A stretch of DNA of 64,000 nt. Origin: Ruegeria arenilitoris (GTDB taxonomy: Bacteria; Pseudomonadota; Alphaproteobacteria; Rhodobacterales; Rhodobacteraceae). Made by a program: the position numbers and the translations under genes. The notes below the pieces were generated by a model, which was not told where the DNA came from, searched no databases, and saw nothing but the letters and a program-made list of their open reading frames with translations. Within the stretch, counting starts at the first letter, position 1, and each line of letters starts with the position of its first letter. Of the stretch, positions 32,481 through 43,507 are shown piece after piece. The stretch lies in contig NZ_WPYP01000004.1 in assembly GCF_013030985.1 (NCBI RefSeq), positions 1 through 64,000 on the forward strand, in the 5' to 3' direction.

Positions 32481-34058
32481 ATGCGGGATTTTCACACTCC
32501 GGGCCGGTCCGAAGTTCTGGCGACCGAAGGGATGTGCGCCACGTCGCACCCTCTGGCGGCGAAGGTGGCCGTGGATATTCTTGCACGGGGCGGCAACGCG
32601 ATGGATGCAGCCATTGCCGGGGCGGTCCTGCTGGGCATTTGCGAACCGCAGATGACGGGGTTGGGGGGCGATTGCTTTGTCCTCTATAACCGAGCCGGAG
32701 AGGATGAGATCCGCGCCCTGAATGGTTCGGGCCGTGCGCCTGCCGCAGCCGATGCGGAAAAACTGCGGGCGCAAGGGCTGAATTCGGTGCCCCAGAATAC
32801 CGCGGTCGCCGTGACCATCCCCGGCGCCGTCGATGCGTTTTGTCATCTGGTGGAAGCCGAGGGCAAGCTGGGTCTGGACGCCATCCTGCAGCCCGCCATT
32901 CACTATGCCGAAGCCGGCGTGCCGGTCGCACCGCGGGTCGCTTTGGACTGGGCGACCGGGGCGACCACCCTGCAAGGCGCGGCGCGGGCGCATTATCTGA
33001 TCAATGACAAAGCGCCGAATGTCGGGCAGATTTTTCGTTCCCCCGGTCAAGCTGAGGTTCTGCGCCGGATTGCCCAAGACGGGCGGGACGCGTTTTATTC
33101 CGGCGACATCGCCGAGGACATGATCGCGGCGCTGACCGAACGGGGCGGCACCCACACGGCTGAGGATTTTCGGGCCACTGCCTGCACCAAAACCCTCCCC
33201 GTCAGCGGCCCGTATAATGGGCTGGATCTGGTCGAGCATCCGCCCAACGGCCAGGGTGCTACCGCGATTTTGCTGCTGAACATCCTCAAGAATTTCGACC
33301 TTGCCAGCATGGACCCGTTCGGAACCGAGCGCCTGCATATCGAGGCCGAGGCCTCAAAGCTGGCCTATGACGCCCGCAACCGGTTCATTGCCGACCCCGA
33401 TCACACAACCCATGCAGATCGGTTCCTGGATCAAGGCGTGGCCGACAAGCTGGCCGCGCTGATTGACCCGAAGCGCGCGATGCCTGCTGCGGCCCCTCTG
33501 ACCGAGGCCATTCACAAGGACACCGTCTATATCACCGTGGTGGACCGGGACAGGATGTCGGTGTCCCTGATCTATTCGATCTTCCACAGCTTCGGCTCGG
33601 GGATAGCGTCCGAAAAATATGGCATTCTGCTGCAGAACCGGGGGGCTGGCTTTACCCTACAGGCGGGCCATCCCAATGAGTTCGGCGGCGGCAAACGCCC
33701 CATGCACACGATCATCCCCGGGCTTCTGAAACAGAATGGCCGCGTCCTGATGCCGTTCGGAGTGATGGGAGGTGCCTATCAGCCCACCGGTCATGCCCGG
33801 TTCGTGTCAAACCTGACCGACCACGGGCTGGGCATGCAGACCAGCATAGATGCACCGCGTGCTTTTGCGGACAATGGTGTTTTGAAGCTGGAACGCGAAA
33901 TTTCGCCCAAGGTGACTCAACAATTGTGCGAAATTGGACACACTGTTGAAATCCCAGAAACGCCACTGGGCGGCGCACAGGCTATTCGAATCTGTGAAAA
34001 TGGTGTTCTGAAGGGCGCAAGTGACCCGCGAAAAGACGGCTGCGCGCTGGGGTATTGA
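32481..34058 (+). CDS. ggt: Gamma-glutamyltransferase family protein (Ntn hydrolase)
   Basis: The 525-residue protein is colinear with gamma-glutamyltranspeptidase, which self-cleaves before a threonine and transfers or hydrolyses gamma-glutamyl groups, classically from glutathione. The expected nucleophile is T348 in DTVYITVVDRD, aligned with the TTHYSVVD region of E. coli GGT. HPLAAKVAVDILARGGNAMDAAIAG near the N-terminus is a family signature. There is no clear signal peptide, unlike E. coli GGT, so the enzyme may be cytoplasmic. Relatives with this N-terminus are sometimes oxamate amidohydrolases or cephalosporin acylases, so the substrate is open. Confidence 0.82.
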   Translation: MRDFHTPGRSEVLATEGMCATSHPLAAKVAVDILARGGNAMDAAIAGAVLLGICEPQMTGLGGDCFVLYNRAGEDEIRALNGSGRAPAAADAEKLRAQGLNSVPQNTAVAVTIPGAVDAFCHLVEAEGKLGLDAILQPAIHYAEAGVPVAPRVALDWATGATTLQGAARAHYLINDKAPNVGQIFRSPGQAEVLRRIAQDGRDAFYSGDIAEDMIAALTERGGTHTAEDFRATACTKTLPVSGPYNGLDLVEHPPNGQGATAILLLNILKNFDLASMDPFGTERLHIEAEASKLAYDARNRFIADPDHTTHADRFLDQGVADKLAALIDPKRAMPAAAPLTEAIHKDTVYITVVDRDRMSVSLIYSIFHSFGSGIASEKYGILLQNRGAGFTLQAGHPNEFGGGKRPMHTIIPGLLKQNGRVLMPFGVMGGAYQPTGHARFVSNLTDHGLGMQTSIDAPRAFADNGVLKLEREISPKVTQQLCEIGHTVEIPETPLGGAQAIRICENGVLKGASDPRKDGCALGY

Positions 34059-34083
34059 CCGGCAAACGCGCGGTCAGCGGGTC

Positions 34084-34410
34084 TCAGTTCAGATGGAAGT
34101 GCAGCGGGTAGGACCCGTTTTCGAACGGCCCGAACATATCGGGGATATCCGGGTGCTCGACCGGTTCGCCCGACTGATCCGCGACCAGATTTTGTTCTGA
34201 AACATAAGCGACATAGAAGGACTGATCGTTTTCCGCCAACAGGTGGTAAAACGGCTGATCCTTGATCGGGCGGCTGTCTTCGGGGATGGCCTGATACCAC
34301 TCTTCGGTATTGGAAAACTCTGCATCCACGTCAAATATCACCCCTCGGAAGGGATGTTTCTTGTGACGGACCACCTGACCCAGGCGGTACTTGGCATGTG
34401 TCTTCAGCAT
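34084..34410 (-). CDS. hspQ: Heat shock protein HspQ (YccV)
   Basis: The 108-residue protein has the HspQ/YccV-like hemimethylated-DNA-binding domain (KYRLGQVVRHKKHPFRGVIFDVDAEF near the start and FYHLLAENDQSFYVAYVSEQNL in the middle). In enterobacteria HspQ acts as a Lon enhancer and affects degradation of mutant DnaA, and the family length is about 105. ATG 34410 has GGGGGCAG upstream; TTG 34425 is a weaker alternative. It is a single gene converging with ggt and divergent from the AEC transporter. Confidence 0.9.
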   Translation of the reverse strand: MLKTHAKYRLGQVVRHKKHPFRGVIFDVDAEFSNTEEWYQAIPEDSRPIKDQPFYHLLAENDQSFYVAYVSEQNLVADQSGEPVEHPDIPDMFGPFENGSYPLHFHLN

Positions 34411-34490
34411 TGTTTCTGCCCCCAATAGTCTTACTACCTGTTTCCGCGCCGAAATGCCAATAATTGATCCGAATTTAAGGGAAACAGTCT

Positions 34491-35372
34491 GTGAACCTCT
34501 TGCTGACAGTGTTCGAAATCGTGGCGCCGGTCTTTCTTTTGGCGGGGATCGGATTTGCCTGGGTCAAGCTGGGATTCGAGTACCGGTTGGAGTTTGTCAC
34601 TCGTCTTGGCGTGACGCTTGCGGTGCCCAGTCTGATCTTTGTGGCCCTGATGCAAACCGAAATACCGCCCGGAGATCTGACACGCTTTACACTGGCCGCC
34701 ATTGCCGGACATGTCGGGCTGGCAATCGTTTTCGAGGTTTTCGTACGCCTGCGTGGATTGGACCGAAGAACCTACCTGTCTCCGCTGATTTTCGGGAACA
34801 CGGGCAATTTGGGCCTGCCATTGTGCATCTTTGCCTTTGGGCAGGCCGGACTGGGCTATGCGGTCATTTTTCTGGCCGTCACTGCCCTGTTGTCTTTCAC
34901 TTACGGCATCTACCTGGTGGCCGGGAAAGGCGGGTTCGGCAAAGCGGCACGGGAACCGATGGTCTGGGCGACGCTGTTGGGGGCCTTGTTCCTTTGGCGC
35001 GGCTGGCAAACCCCGGTCTTTTTGACCAACACACTGGAACTGTTGGGGCAGATGGCCATTCCGATGATGCTGATCACAGTCGGGGTCGCAATCGCCCGCC
35101 TGACGACACAGAAAATAGGGCAGGCTGTCTGGCTATCGCTGATCAAACTCGTCGTGTGCTTTGCCTTGGGATGGGCTTTGGCCGTCTTGTTCGGCCTCGA
35201 TTCCATAGCGTTTGGCGTAATGGTCATGCAAATATGCACACCGGTTGCCGTGACGTCCTACATTTTGGCGGAACGGTTTGAGGCGGATGCAGACGCAGTG
35301 GCAGGGATGGTCATGATCTCGACAATCCTGTCTGTCGCGGCGTTACCTCTCATTCTAGCTATTGTTCTGTAA
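34491..35372 (+). CDS. AEC-family (auxin efflux carrier type) transporter
   Basis: The 293-residue inner-membrane protein has about ten helices in two five-helix halves, typical of the Mem_trans/AEC family. The central IFGNTGNLGLPLCIFAFGQAGL motif is diagnostic. Bacterial members export malate, malonate or other dicarboxylates, and the substrate here is unknown. It starts at GTG 34491. It is followed after 60 bases by the lytic lipoprotein gene, with no visible terminator between them, so read-through is possible. Confidence 0.88.
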   Translation: MNLLLTVFEIVAPVFLLAGIGFAWVKLGFEYRLEFVTRLGVTLAVPSLIFVALMQTEIPPGDLTRFTLAAIAGHVGLAIVFEVFVRLRGLDRRTYLSPLIFGNTGNLGLPLCIFAFGQAGLGYAVIFLAVTALLSFTYGIYLVAGKGGFGKAAREPMVWATLLGALFLWRGWQTPVFLTNTLELLGQMAIPMMLITVGVAIARLTTQKIGQAVWLSLIKLVVCFALGWALAVLFGLDSIAFGVMVMQICTPVAVTSYILAERFEADADAVAGMVMISTILSVAALPLILAIVL

Positions 35373-35432
35373 CGATTGTGATTTCCTAAAAGCTCAATCT
35401 GCGCTAGAATAAAAGAAAAAGGCACGAGGCAC

Positions 35433-36014
35433 ATGAGCAGAATTCTTATCGTACTCTTCGGGGTGCTGCTTTTGGCATCCTGTGGGGGTGGATCCAAGCA
35501 GCCGCCCAGCAAGCTGAATGACGCGTGCAGCATTGCGCGCGAACGGCCCGAATACATGAAGGCCTTCAAAAACACCGAGCGGAAATGGGGCGTTCCGGTC
35601 CATGTGCAGATGGCGACGATCTATCAGGAAAGCCGTTACAAGCACGATGCCCGCACGCCGCATCAATACGTTCTGGGTGTGATCCCGATGGGCCGCCAAA
35701 GCAGCGCCTATGGCTTCAGCCAGGCACTGGACGGCACGTGGGAGCAATATCAGAAAGAAACCGGCAAGCGCCGCGCCAAGCGGGATCGTATCCGCGATGC
35801 GTCGGATTTCATCGGCTGGTATATGAACAAAAGCTACCAGCGGAATGGCATCCACCCCAGCGACACGCGCAACCAGTACCTCGCCTATCACGAGGGGCAC
35901 ACCGGTTACGCGCGCGGCAGCCACTATAGCAAGACGTGGCTGTTGAATGTCGCCAATGACGTGGACGCGCGCGCCAAGCTGTATCAGGCGCAACTGTCCG
36001 GTTGCCGCTACTGA
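35433..36014 (+). CDS. Lytic-transglycosylase-like lipoprotein
   Basis: The 193-residue protein has a lipoprotein signal peptide with lipobox LLASC and modified C17. An SLT-like domain follows, with the putative catalytic glutamate E66 in ATIYQESRY and a downstream AYGFSQALDGTWEQY block, plus a C-terminal YHEGHTGYARG segment that replaces the usual YNAG motif. It is likely an outer-membrane-anchored murein hydrolase or a divergent relative. It has a terminator at 36022-36046 that lies within the convergent lolA gene. Confidence 0.82.
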   Translation: MSRILIVLFGVLLLASCGGGSKQPPSKLNDACSIARERPEYMKAFKNTERKWGVPVHVQMATIYQESRYKHDARTPHQYVLGVIPMGRQSSAYGFSQALDGTWEQYQKETGKRRAKRDRIRDASDFIGWYMNKSYQRNGIHPSDTRNQYLAYHEGHTGYARGSHYSKTWLLNVANDVDARAKLYQAQLSGCRY

Positions 36015-36021
36015 AGGGCTA

Positions 36022-36050
36022 GCGGGTCAGCGGTTGCCTGACCCGCTTCT
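36022..36050 (+). terminator. Terminator of the lytic lipoprotein gene
   Basis: A 9-base stem (GCGGGTCAG at 36022-36030 and CTGACCCGC at 36038-36046, 7-base loop) begins 8 bases after the stop. It is followed by TTCTGTTCGATTTT, a weak T-rich tail. Part of it overlaps the end of the convergent lolA gene, so it may stop transcription from both sides. Confidence 0.65.
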
Positions 36051-36623
36051 GTTCGATTTTGTAAACAGGTCCCGACTCAGGTTCTTGCCTGTGTCCAGCT
36101 GCCCCAGCAGCACGGTGGTCTGGGTCCCTGCATTGTCGTGAATGACCCATTTGCGCAACTCGACCGGGTTGTCGGTGAACATCAGCTCGATCCGACCTGA
36201 TTCAGGATTCTTGGGGTCCTGAGCTGTGACGACGGTCGCGGTGCCGTCGAAATCGTGGCCAACGACCATATTCGCCTGCCCCAGATTCACATTGCGCGCC
36301 AGCACCAAAGACAGCGGCGTCCGGTTCAGCGGGTATTGCTCGGGCGGCTGGTTCGATTTGGGGTCAAAGATCTGCACGGTGCCCGTGTTGGCCAGAACAA
36401 CGGCGCTGCTGGGCGGATCATATTCGAACCGCATCTTGCCCGGCCGCTGTAACCACAGCTTGCCGGTGCTCAGCGAGCCGTCATCATTGACCTGAGTGAA
36501 TGTCGTCTGAACGGTCTTCAGACCGTTCAGATAGTTGGAAATCTGCGACAGCGGCAGTTTTTCGGCCGCCCAGGCCGCCGGAGCGGCCAGGGTCAGGGCA
36601 AGGGCAAAAGCAATCTGTTTCAT
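36027..36623 (-). CDS. lolA: Outer-membrane lipoprotein carrier protein LolA
   Basis: The 198-residue periplasmic chaperone carries lipoproteins from the LolCDE complex to the outer membrane. A cleavable signal peptide ends in AWA|AEK. The body shows the LolA half-barrel pattern, including NGLKTVQTTFTQVNDDGSLSTGKLWLQRPGKMRFEYDPP. It lies 39 bases behind ftsK on the same strand, the ftsK-lolA order found in many alphaproteobacteria. Start ATG 36623 is well placed. Confidence 0.93.
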   Translation of the reverse strand: MKQIAFALALTLAAPAAWAAEKLPLSQISNYLNGLKTVQTTFTQVNDDGSLSTGKLWLQRPGKMRFEYDPPSSAVVLANTGTVQIFDPKSNQPPEQYPLNRTPLSLVLARNVNLGQANMVVGHDFDGTATVVTAQDPKNPESGRIELMFTDNPVELRKWVIHDNAGTQTTVLLGQLDTGKNLSRDLFTKSNRSGSGNR

Positions 36624-36662
36624 GGCTCACAGATAGGCGCTCTGCCCTTGTTATTAAATATC

Positions 36663-39557
36663 CTACTGCTCGGGGACGAGGATTTCCCGCTTACCGACGT
36701 GATTTGCCGCCGATACAACGCCTTCGTCCTCCATCTGCTCAACCAGCCGCGCCGCCTTGTTGTAGCCGATGGCGAGTTTCCGCTGGATATACGAGGTCGA
36801 GCATTTGCGATCCTTGATCACAATCGCCACCGCCTGATCGTACAGAGCATCCTCTCCGTTCGTGTTGCCACCGGTGTTCAGGCCCAGAACCGCGTCGATA
36901 TTTTCAGCCTTTTCCTCGGCCGGGCCATCGACCACGCCGCTCATGTAATCGGGCGGACCGAATTGTTTCAGATGGTTGACGATTTCCTCAACCTCTTCGT
37001 CCGAGACAAAGGGCCCGTGGCAACGGGTGATCTTGGCGCCACCCGCCATGTACAGCATGTCACCCTGCCCCAGCAGCTGCTCGGCGCCCATCTCACCCAG
37101 AATGGTGCGGCTGTCGACTTTCGAGGTCACCTGGAACGAAATCCGGGTCGGGAAGTTCGCCTTGATCGTGCCTGTAATCACATCGACCGAGGGGCGCTGT
37201 GTGGCCATGATCAGGTGAATACCCGAGGCCCGCGCCATCTGCGCCAGACGCTGAATGCAGGCTTCGATTTCTTTGCCCGCGACCATCATCAGGTCGGCCA
37301 TCTCGTCGACGATGACGACGATATAGGGCATCGCCTCGGGGGCGAATTCTTCGGTCTCGAACACGGGCTCGCCGGTTTCATCGTCAAACCCGGTCTGAAC
37401 CGTGCGGCTGAACAGCTCACCCTTGTTCAGCGCGTCTTTCACGCGGCCGTTGTAGCCTGCGATGTTGCGGACGCCCATTTTGGACATCTTGCGGTAACGA
37501 TCCTCCATCTCGCCCACGACCCATTTCAGGGCGACAACCGCCTTTTTCGGGTCGGTCACAACGGGGGACAGCAGGTGCGGAATGCCGTCATAGACAGACA
37601 GCTCCAGCATCTTGGGGTCAATCATGATCAGGCGGCATTCATCCGGTGTCAGTTTGTACAGCAGCGACAGGATCATCGTGTTGATTGCCACCGATTTGCC
37701 GGACCCCGTGGTCCCCGCGATCAGCAGGTGAGGCATTTTCGCAAGGTTCGCCACCACGGACTCACCACCGATATCCTTGCCCAAGGCCAGCGGCAGCGCG
37801 TGGTTGCCATCGCCGAAATCGCGGCTGGCGAGGATCTCGCGCAGCACCACCATCTCGCGGTTTTCGTTGGGCAGTTCGATCCCGATCACCGAGCGGCCCG
37901 GCAGGGTCGAAACCCGCGCCGACAGCGCCGACATCGAGCGCGCGATATCGTCCGCCAGACCGATCACACGGCTGGCTTTCAGGCCCGGGGCGGGTTCCAG
38001 TTCGTACATGGTGACAACCGGGCCGGGACGAACACTGACGATCTCACCCTTCACACCGTAATCATCCAGCACGTTTTCAAGCATCCGCGCGTTTTCTTCC
38101 AGCGCCTCATCACTGAGGTGATGACGTTGGATACTGGCCGGGTTTGACAACAGGCCCAAAGGCGGCAGTTCGAAATCGGAATGCCGGTCTTCGAACGACA
38201 GCGCGGGCTGAGCCTCGGCCTGAGCGCGGCGCGAAGGCGGTGGAGTGCGCCGCACGGGCTGCGCCACCACCGGTTTGCGCGGCTCGGCCACCGGGATTTT
38301 CATCGCCGGGCGCGGCTGCGGTTCGGGTTCGGGCATCGGGGTATCCTCGAACACCGCTTCGTCTTCGAAATCCGGCTCGGGCGCGAAATCCTCGTGCAGC
38401 GGCTCCTGCTGCCATTCGGGCGCAGGCTCTGCCGTCAGCATCGGTTCAGGCGGCAGACCGGCCGACGTCATCGGCGGTTCGGGCGGTAGCTCTTCCCCAC
38501 CTCTGGGGTTCAGGATCAGCGGGTCCGGGCCACGACCCCGCCCCTTGGTCAGCGGCAGGTTCGGGTCATGCTCGGGCGCCATCTCGCCCGCGGCGACCTT
38601 GCGGTTGCGCACGGCGGCGGAAATCTTGGACCGGATACGGTCCTCGCCCGGCATCTCGTCAAAACCCGCAACGGGCTCGAGATCGACCAATTCGGGTTCG
38701 GGCATCGGCTCGGGACGGCGGATCAGGCTGGGCATCCGTGCCAGCAAACCGGTTTTTGCAGGCTCGGGTTCATCGAATTCCGGCTCTTCGAAGATCGGGT
38801 CATCGAAAGCGATTTCATCATCGAATACGGCATCCGCGCGGGCGGTCTTGCGTTCCTCCCACTGCGTGCGACGGTCGCGGGCGGCCTGCGCGGTGGCGGC
38901 AGCGCCACGGCCCAGCAAGTTCATCAGCATGTCATACGACATCACCAGACCCAGCAGGAAGGCGCGGAAACCTTTGCGCACATCAGCCTTGGTGAAACCG
39001 AGTACAAAGACACCCAGCACCAGCATCCCGGCGGCCATCGCCAGTGACATCAGCTTGACCATGAAATGCGAGGAAATCGGCAGCAATGTCAGAAGCGCGC
39101 CCATGACGGTATCGCCGAACAGTCCACCCAGACCAAAGCTGTGTGTCGCGCGCCATGCCTCACCCGGCACCAGCGTCGCGGCGTAGACCGAGACAACAGC
39201 AATCCAGATCGGGGCAAAGATCAGGCGGGCGACCGCGCGTTCTGCGCCGAAATGGCCGGCAAAGCGAACGCCCCAGCCAATCAGCACCAGCGCGATGCTC
39301 CAGCTGCCCCAGCCCACGATCATGAACAAGGGTGCCGCAATCGAGGCACCAATCCGGCCCATCCAGTTCTGTACCGGCGCGTCGGTCGAGACCATCCAGT
39401 TCGGATCATCCGGCGTGTAGGACCAGATCATTGCGGCAGCGGCCAGCCCCAGCAGGATCAGGGCGATTCCGATCAGTTCCTTGCTGCGCCGCTCAATCGC
39501 GGCCTGAGTCGTGCTGTCCAACAATGGATCGCGGTTGCGCGCGTTCAATGATGCCAT
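36663..39557 (-). CDS. ftsK: DNA translocase FtsK
   Basis: The 964-residue cell-division DNA pump has an N-terminal membrane domain with four helices (residues 25-195), a long acidic, Pro/Glu-rich linker (about 200-470), and a C-terminal RecA-type motor with Walker A GTTGSGKS followed by the Walker [11 protein letters not shown] block. The C-terminal gamma winged helix ([25 protein letters not shown], from about 910) reads KOPS sequences. The linker is repetitive in PEP/EPE and poorly conserved between species. Start ATG 39557 has GAGGGC upstream. It lies 14 bases behind the aminotransferase gene and ahead of lolA. Confidence 0.95.
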   Translation of the reverse strand: MASLNARNRDPLLDSTTQAAIERRSKELIGIALILLGLAAAAMIWSYTPDDPNWMVSTDAPVQNWMGRIGASIAAPLFMIVGWGSWSIALVLIGWGVRFAGHFGAERAVARLIFAPIWIAVVSVYAATLVPGEAWRATHSFGLGGLFGDTVMGALLTLLPISSHFMVKLMSLAMAAGMLVLGVFVLGFTKADVRKGFRAFLLGLVMSYDMLMNLLGRGAAATAQAARDRRTQWEERKTARADAVFDDEIAFDDPIFEEPEFDEPEPAKTGLLARMPSLIRRPEPMPEPELVDLEPVAGFDEMPGEDRIRSKISAAVRNRKVAAGEMAPEHDPNLPLTKGRGRGPDPLILNPRGGEELPPEPPMTSAGLPPEPMLTAEPAPEWQQEPLHEDFAPEPDFEDEAVFEDTPMPEPEPQPRPAMKIPVAEPRKPVVAQPVRRTPPPSRRAQAEAQPALSFEDRHSDFELPPLGLLSNPASIQRHHLSDEALEENARMLENVLDDYGVKGEIVSVRPGPVVTMYELEPAPGLKASRVIGLADDIARSMSALSARVSTLPGRSVIGIELPNENREMVVLREILASRDFGDGNHALPLALGKDIGGESVVANLAKMPHLLIAGTTGSGKSVAINTMILSLLYKLTPDECRLIMIDPKMLELSVYDGIPHLLSPVVTDPKKAVVALKWVVGEMEDRYRKMSKMGVRNIAGYNGRVKDALNKGELFSRTVQTGFDDETGEPVFETEEFAPEAMPYIVVIVDEMADLMMVAGKEIEACIQRLAQMARASGIHLIMATQRPSVDVITGTIKANFPTRISFQVTSKVDSRTILGEMGAEQLLGQGDMLYMAGGAKITRCHGPFVSDEEVEEIVNHLKQFGPPDYMSGVVDGPAEEKAENIDAVLGLNTGGNTNGEDALYDQAVAIVIKDRKCSTSYIQRKLAIGYNKAARLVEQMEDEGVVSAANHVGKREILVPEQ

Positions 39558-39571
39558 TTTGCCCTCGTACC

Positions 39572-40753
39572 TCACGAATAGATGCAGTCGCGGAGCTTGA
39601 TCAGCCCTTGCTGCAACTCTGTTTTTGGGGCCACCAAAGCGACCCGGATAAATTGCTCGCCCGGGTTTTGCCCCGGATCACCTTGAGAAAGATATGCGCC
39701 CGGCAGCACCCGAACACCGGTTTGCTTCCAGACCTTCAATGCAGTTTCTTCACCGTTTTCGACCGGCAGCCACAGGAAAAACCCGGCCTCGGGCGGCATA
39801 TAGCCCTGAAGACCCGCGAAGACCTGATCGGCAATCGCGTATTTTTCCTGATAGAGCGCACGGTTCTCGGCAACGTGTTCTTCATCCGCCCAAACCCGGG
39901 CAGCCGCGGCCTGCAACGGCAGCGGCAGCGGTGCGCCAGCATAGCTGCGCAACTGTTTGACCCGTTTGATTGTCTCGGGGCCACCGGCGATCAGGCCCGA
40001 TCGCAGGCCAGCCAGATTTGACCGTTTCGACAGGGAATTGAACAGTGTCACCCGCTCAGGATCAGCACCCAGCTCTTGCGCCACGGTCAGCGCCCCCGTG
40101 GGGACCTCATCGCGGTAGATCTCGGAATAGCATTCGTCAGCGAAGATGCGGAAATCGTATTTCTCGGCCAGTTGGATCAGTTCGACCCAATAGTCGTGCG
40201 AGGCCACCGCCCCCTGTGGGTTTGCAGGCGAACAGATATAGGCCGCGACGGTGCGGTTCAGGACATCCTCGGGCAGGCTTGCATAGTCCGGCAGATGGCC
40301 GGTGGCGGCCGTGGCAGGCACGAAAACCGGCTCGGCCCGGACCGAGATCGAGGCGACCATATAGACCTGATAGAACGGGTTCGGGCACAGGATGGCCGGT
40401 TTCTGGCCGTTCTTTTCCTCGGGGCACAGCGCCATGGCGGCGTTGTACAGCCCTTCGCGCGTGCCGTTCAGGGCCATCACGTTGGTCTCGGGGTCCATCG
40501 TGACGCCATAGCGGCGGCTGATCCAGTCGGTGATCGCGCCCCGCAGCTCGGGCGAGCCTTCATTCGGCGGATAGCCCTGAAACCCGGCGGCGTTTTCGGT
40601 GATCACATCCGTCACCCACGCCGGAAAATCATGCATCGGCGCACCGATGGTCATGTGAATCACGTCGCCGCCCGGCTGATGGTGGTCCAACAGGGTGCGC
40701 AGACGCGGGAATGCGTATTCCGGTAGGTTCGAAAACCGCTCGGGGAAGTTCAT
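39572..40753 (-). CDS. Class I/II aminotransferase (possible succinyldiaminopimelate aminotransferase)
   Basis: This 393-residue PLP-dependent fold-type I aminotransferase has the lysine K243 in [14 protein letters not shown] and the ADECYSEIY block that holds the pyridine-nitrogen aspartate. The [12 protein letters not shown] context resembles DapC-type N-succinyl-LL-diaminopimelate aminotransferases, fitting the neighbouring division and cell-wall genes, but general aspartate-family aminotransferases are also similar. ATG 40753 has GAGG upstream; the extension to 40813 has no homologous content. It is probably co-transcribed with ftsK and lolA. Confidence 0.85.
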   Translation of the reverse strand: MNFPERFSNLPEYAFPRLRTLLDHHQPGGDVIHMTIGAPMHDFPAWVTDVITENAAGFQGYPPNEGSPELRGAITDWISRRYGVTMDPETNVMALNGTREGLYNAAMALCPEEKNGQKPAILCPNPFYQVYMVASISVRAEPVFVPATAATGHLPDYASLPEDVLNRTVAAYICSPANPQGAVASHDYWVELIQLAEKYDFRIFADECYSEIYRDEVPTGALTVAQELGADPERVTLFNSLSKRSNLAGLRSGLIAGGPETIKRVKQLRSYAGAPLPLPLQAAAARVWADEEHVAENRALYQEKYAIADQVFAGLQGYMPPEAGFFLWLPVENGEETALKVWKQTGVRVLPGAYLSQGDPGQNPGEQFIRVALVAPKTELQQGLIKLRDCIYS

Positions 40754-40862
40754 AACTGCTGCCTCAATATCGGGATCATTTTCGCCCCGTTTTTTTGGCA
40801 GGTTACAGATCACACCCCGCTTCGTCCAGACAAAGAGGCGCCGAATCAGGGGATTGTGACAT

Positions 40863-42191
40863 TCAGGCCAAAGCCGCCTCGGCCGCTGATCCCAGCCGTA
40901 ACAGAGCCTCTTCCGACCCCGGATAGCCCATCATCATCAGCCCGCAACCGGGTGTTCCGGTGGGCAATGTCAGCGCTGCCAGCCCCATCAGGTTGCCAAT
41001 CCGCGTGTTGCGCAGGGCCAGCAGGTTTTCGGTCACATAATAATCGTGGTCGCTCATCAGCCGGTCCAGATTCGGCGGCAGGATGGGTGCCGTCGGGGCC
41101 AGAACCGCGTCAAACCCGGCGGTGGCTGCGTCCCACGCGGCGCGGATGGCCTTCAGCTTGGACCAGGCGGCGATATAGTCAGGACCAGAGGCGTTTTTGC
41201 CCGAGCGGAACCGCTCCAGAATTTCCGGATACATCGCGTCCGGGTTGGCCTCGATCACGTCGCGCCACAGCCCGTAGGCTTCGGTTGTGTAGAGGATACC
41301 GGACAGACCCATCGCCTCGTTCAGTTCGGGCACCTCAAGGGGCACAATCTCGGCCCCGGCATCCCGCAGACGATCCAGCGCTCCGTCGAACGCCTTGCCC
41401 GGGACATCCCGCAAATCATCCTTTGCGACGTTCTGAAGATCAGCAAAGCGGCGACCTTTCAGACTGGCCCCGCGTAGATCGGCCGGCGTGTTCCCTTCCA
41501 TCATCGCCAGCAGATGGGCCGCGTCCTCGACCGACCGGGCCAGAGGGCCAGCGGTATCGAAACGCAAACACAAGGGCACCACACCTTCCAGACTGACCCG
41601 CCCGGCGGTTGTCTTCAACCCGACCAGATTGTTCCAGGCCGCCGGGATGCGCACCGACCCACCCGTGTCCGAGCCGATCCCGCCCGCCGCCAGGCCCCAG
41701 GCCACCGACGCACCGGCCCCCGAGGAAGATCCGCCCGGAACCGCTTCTTCATCGTTGATACAGGGCGGCGTTCCGGTGATCGGGTTCAGGCCCAGCCCGG
41801 AAAAGGCCAGCTCGCTCATATGGGTTTTGCCCAGACAAACGGCCCCCATCCCAGTGGCGTTGCGCAAAACGACCGCATCAGCCTCGGGCACGCGGCCCTT
41901 CAACAGGGCCGATCCGGCCTCGGTCGCGGTTCCCGCCGTATCGAACAGGTCTTTCCAGCTGATTGGCACGCCATCCAGCAGCGACCGGCGCAGGCCCAGC
42001 TTGGCGCGTTCTTGCGCGGTCTTTGCCTCGGCGCGGGCGCGGTCGTGAGTCACGCGGGCATAGATTCGATCGCTGTGGGGATGGGCGTCGATAGCCGAGA
42101 GGTAAGCCTCGGTCAGTTCCACCGGATCGATACGCCCCATGCCGATACCCCGGCCCAGATCACACGCCGTCATGGTCAGCCAGTCCTGCAT
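40863..42191 (-). CDS. Amidase-signature family amidase
   Basis: This 442-residue enzyme has the Ser-cisSer-Lys triad: K80 in SWKDLFDTAG, the cis-serine in GGSSSGAG (155-157) and nucleophile S179 in GSDTGGSVRIPA. It hydrolyses an amide bond; the substrate could be an aryl or aliphatic amide, allophanate or a similar small molecule. It is not GatA, since gatB and gatC are absent and it is shorter than usual. A 109-base gap separates it from the aminotransferase gene, so an operon is uncertain. Confidence 0.87.
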   Translation of the reverse strand: MQDWLTMTACDLGRGIGMGRIDPVELTEAYLSAIDAHPHSDRIYARVTHDRARAEAKTAQERAKLGLRRSLLDGVPISWKDLFDTAGTATEAGSALLKGRVPEADAVVLRNATGMGAVCLGKTHMSELAFSGLGLNPITGTPPCINDEEAVPGGSSSGAGASVAWGLAAGGIGSDTGGSVRIPAAWNNLVGLKTTAGRVSLEGVVPLCLRFDTAGPLARSVEDAAHLLAMMEGNTPADLRGASLKGRRFADLQNVAKDDLRDVPGKAFDGALDRLRDAGAEIVPLEVPELNEAMGLSGILYTTEAYGLWRDVIEANPDAMYPEILERFRSGKNASGPDYIAAWSKLKAIRAAWDAATAGFDAVLAPTAPILPPNLDRLMSDHDYYVTENLLALRNTRIGNLMGLAALTLPTGTPGCGLMMMGYPGSEEALLRLGSAAEAALA

Positions 42192-42244
42192 CCCCGCCCC
42201 CCGAAAAAATTCTGCTGCATCGGACGGTAGCGACAGGACCGCAC

Positions 42245-43507
42245 ATGGACAATCCCGAAAGGCCGCGCATATTGCGAGGCATGGAACAGAAGACCGATAT
42301 CCTGATTGTTGGCGGCGGGCTGAACGGCCCGGCCCTGGCCTTGGCTCTGGCGCAGACGGGGCATTCCGTCACCGTGATTGACGCCTTGGCCGAGAAGGTG
42401 CGCAAGAATGCGGCCTTTGACGGGCGCGCCTATGCGCTGGCGCTGGCCTCGCAACGCCTGCTCGACGCAGTCGGGGTATGGGATTGGGTCGCCGAGCATG
42501 CCCAACCGATGTTAGAGATCAAGGTCACCGACGGGCATGCGGGTGCAGGACCGTCTCCCTTCTTCATGCATTTCGATCACGCCGAGATCGAAGAAGGCCC
42601 GATGGGGTATATGGTCGAAGATCGCCACCTGCGCCGCGCCTTTCTGGACGCAATGGCCGAGGAAACGGGCATCACCCAGATCAATGGCCGGACGGTCGTC
42701 GCGCAAGAGGCTGACGCAACCAGTGTGACCCTGACGCTGGACGATGGCAGCATCGTCACCGGTGGCCTGTTGGCAGGCTGCGATGGACGCCGCAGCGGCA
42801 CCGCAGCGCGCGCGGGCATCAAGCGCACCGGCTGGGATTACGGCCAAACCGCGTTGGTCTGCGCCATCGAACACGACCTGCCCCATCACGGCATCGCACA
42901 TCAGTTCTTCATGCCGCCCGGTCCGCTGGCCATCCTGCCGCTGACCGGCAACCGCAGCTCGATTGTCTGGAGCGAGCGGTCTGAGGCCGCACAACGCATC
43001 AATGCCCTGCCCGAAGAAGAGTATTTGCAGGTTCTGCGCCCCCGGTTCGGGGATTTTCTTGGTAATATCCACCTGCAGGGCGACCGGTTCACCTATCCGC
43101 TGAACCTGACCATCGCCAATTCCTTTATCGGAGACCGCATGGCTCTGGTCGGAGACGCCGCCCACGGCATGCACCCGATTGCCGGGCAAGGTCTAAATGC
43201 GGGCCTGCGGGACGTAGGCGCGCTGGCCGAAGTGCTGACGCTGGCCGGACGACGGGGCGAGGATATTGGCTCGGTTCTGGTCTTGGAGCGCTATCAGGAA
43301 TGGCGTCGCTTTGACACCGCCGCGCTTGCGATGGCAACGGATGTGTTCAACAAGCTGTTTTCCAACGACAATCCGCTGCTACGCGTGGGGCGTGATATTG
43401 GAATGGGGATTATCGGCTCTCTGCCCGGACTACGCCGGGGCTTTGTGCGCGAGGCCGCCGGGTTGACCGGAGACCTGCCGAAACTGCTGCAGGGCCGCCC
43501 GATTTAA
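42245..43507 (+). CDS. UbiH/UbiF/COQ6-type FAD monooxygenase
   Basis: This 408-420-residue class A flavin hydroxylase is of the ubiquinone-biosynthesis family. It has the FAD motif [17 protein letters not shown], the [13 protein letters not shown] loop, and [21 protein letters not shown], which binds the ribityl chain. It would hydroxylate the aromatic ring of a ubiquinone precursor; which carbon cannot be told, because alphaproteobacterial UbiL/UbiM/UbiH types differ. ATG 42245 has AGGA at good spacing, while ATG 42281 fits the usual N-terminus. It is divergent from the amidase gene. Confidence 0.88.
   Translation: MDNPERPRILRGMEQKTDILIVGGGLNGPALALALAQTGHSVTVIDALAEKVRKNAAFDGRAYALALASQRLLDAVGVWDWVAEHAQPMLEIKVTDGHAGAGPSPFFMHFDHAEIEEGPMGYMVEDRHLRRAFLDAMAEETGITQINGRTVVAQEADATSVTLTLDDGSIVTGGLLAGCDGRRSGTAARAGIKRTGWDYGQTALVCAIEHDLPHHGIAHQFFMPPGPLAILPLTGNRSSIVWSERSEAAQRINALPEEEYLQVLRPRFGDFLGNIHLQGDRFTYPLNLTIANSFIGDRMALVGDAAHGMHPIAGQGLNAGLRDVGALAEVLTLAGRRGEDIGSVLVLERYQEWRRFDTAALAMATDVFNKLFSNDNPLLRVGRDIGMGIIGSLPGLRRGFVREAAGLTGDLPKLLQGRPI

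Noticed and set aside
32282-32482. 66-codon minus-strand frame in the gap before ggt
   Set aside because: It overlaps the inverted repeat, has no good ribosome site and runs into the ggt start, so it is not supported as a gene.
36648-38147. 499-codon plus-strand frame opposite ftsK
   Set aside because: The ftsK motor domain motifs occupy the minus strand; the antisense frame lacks any motif.
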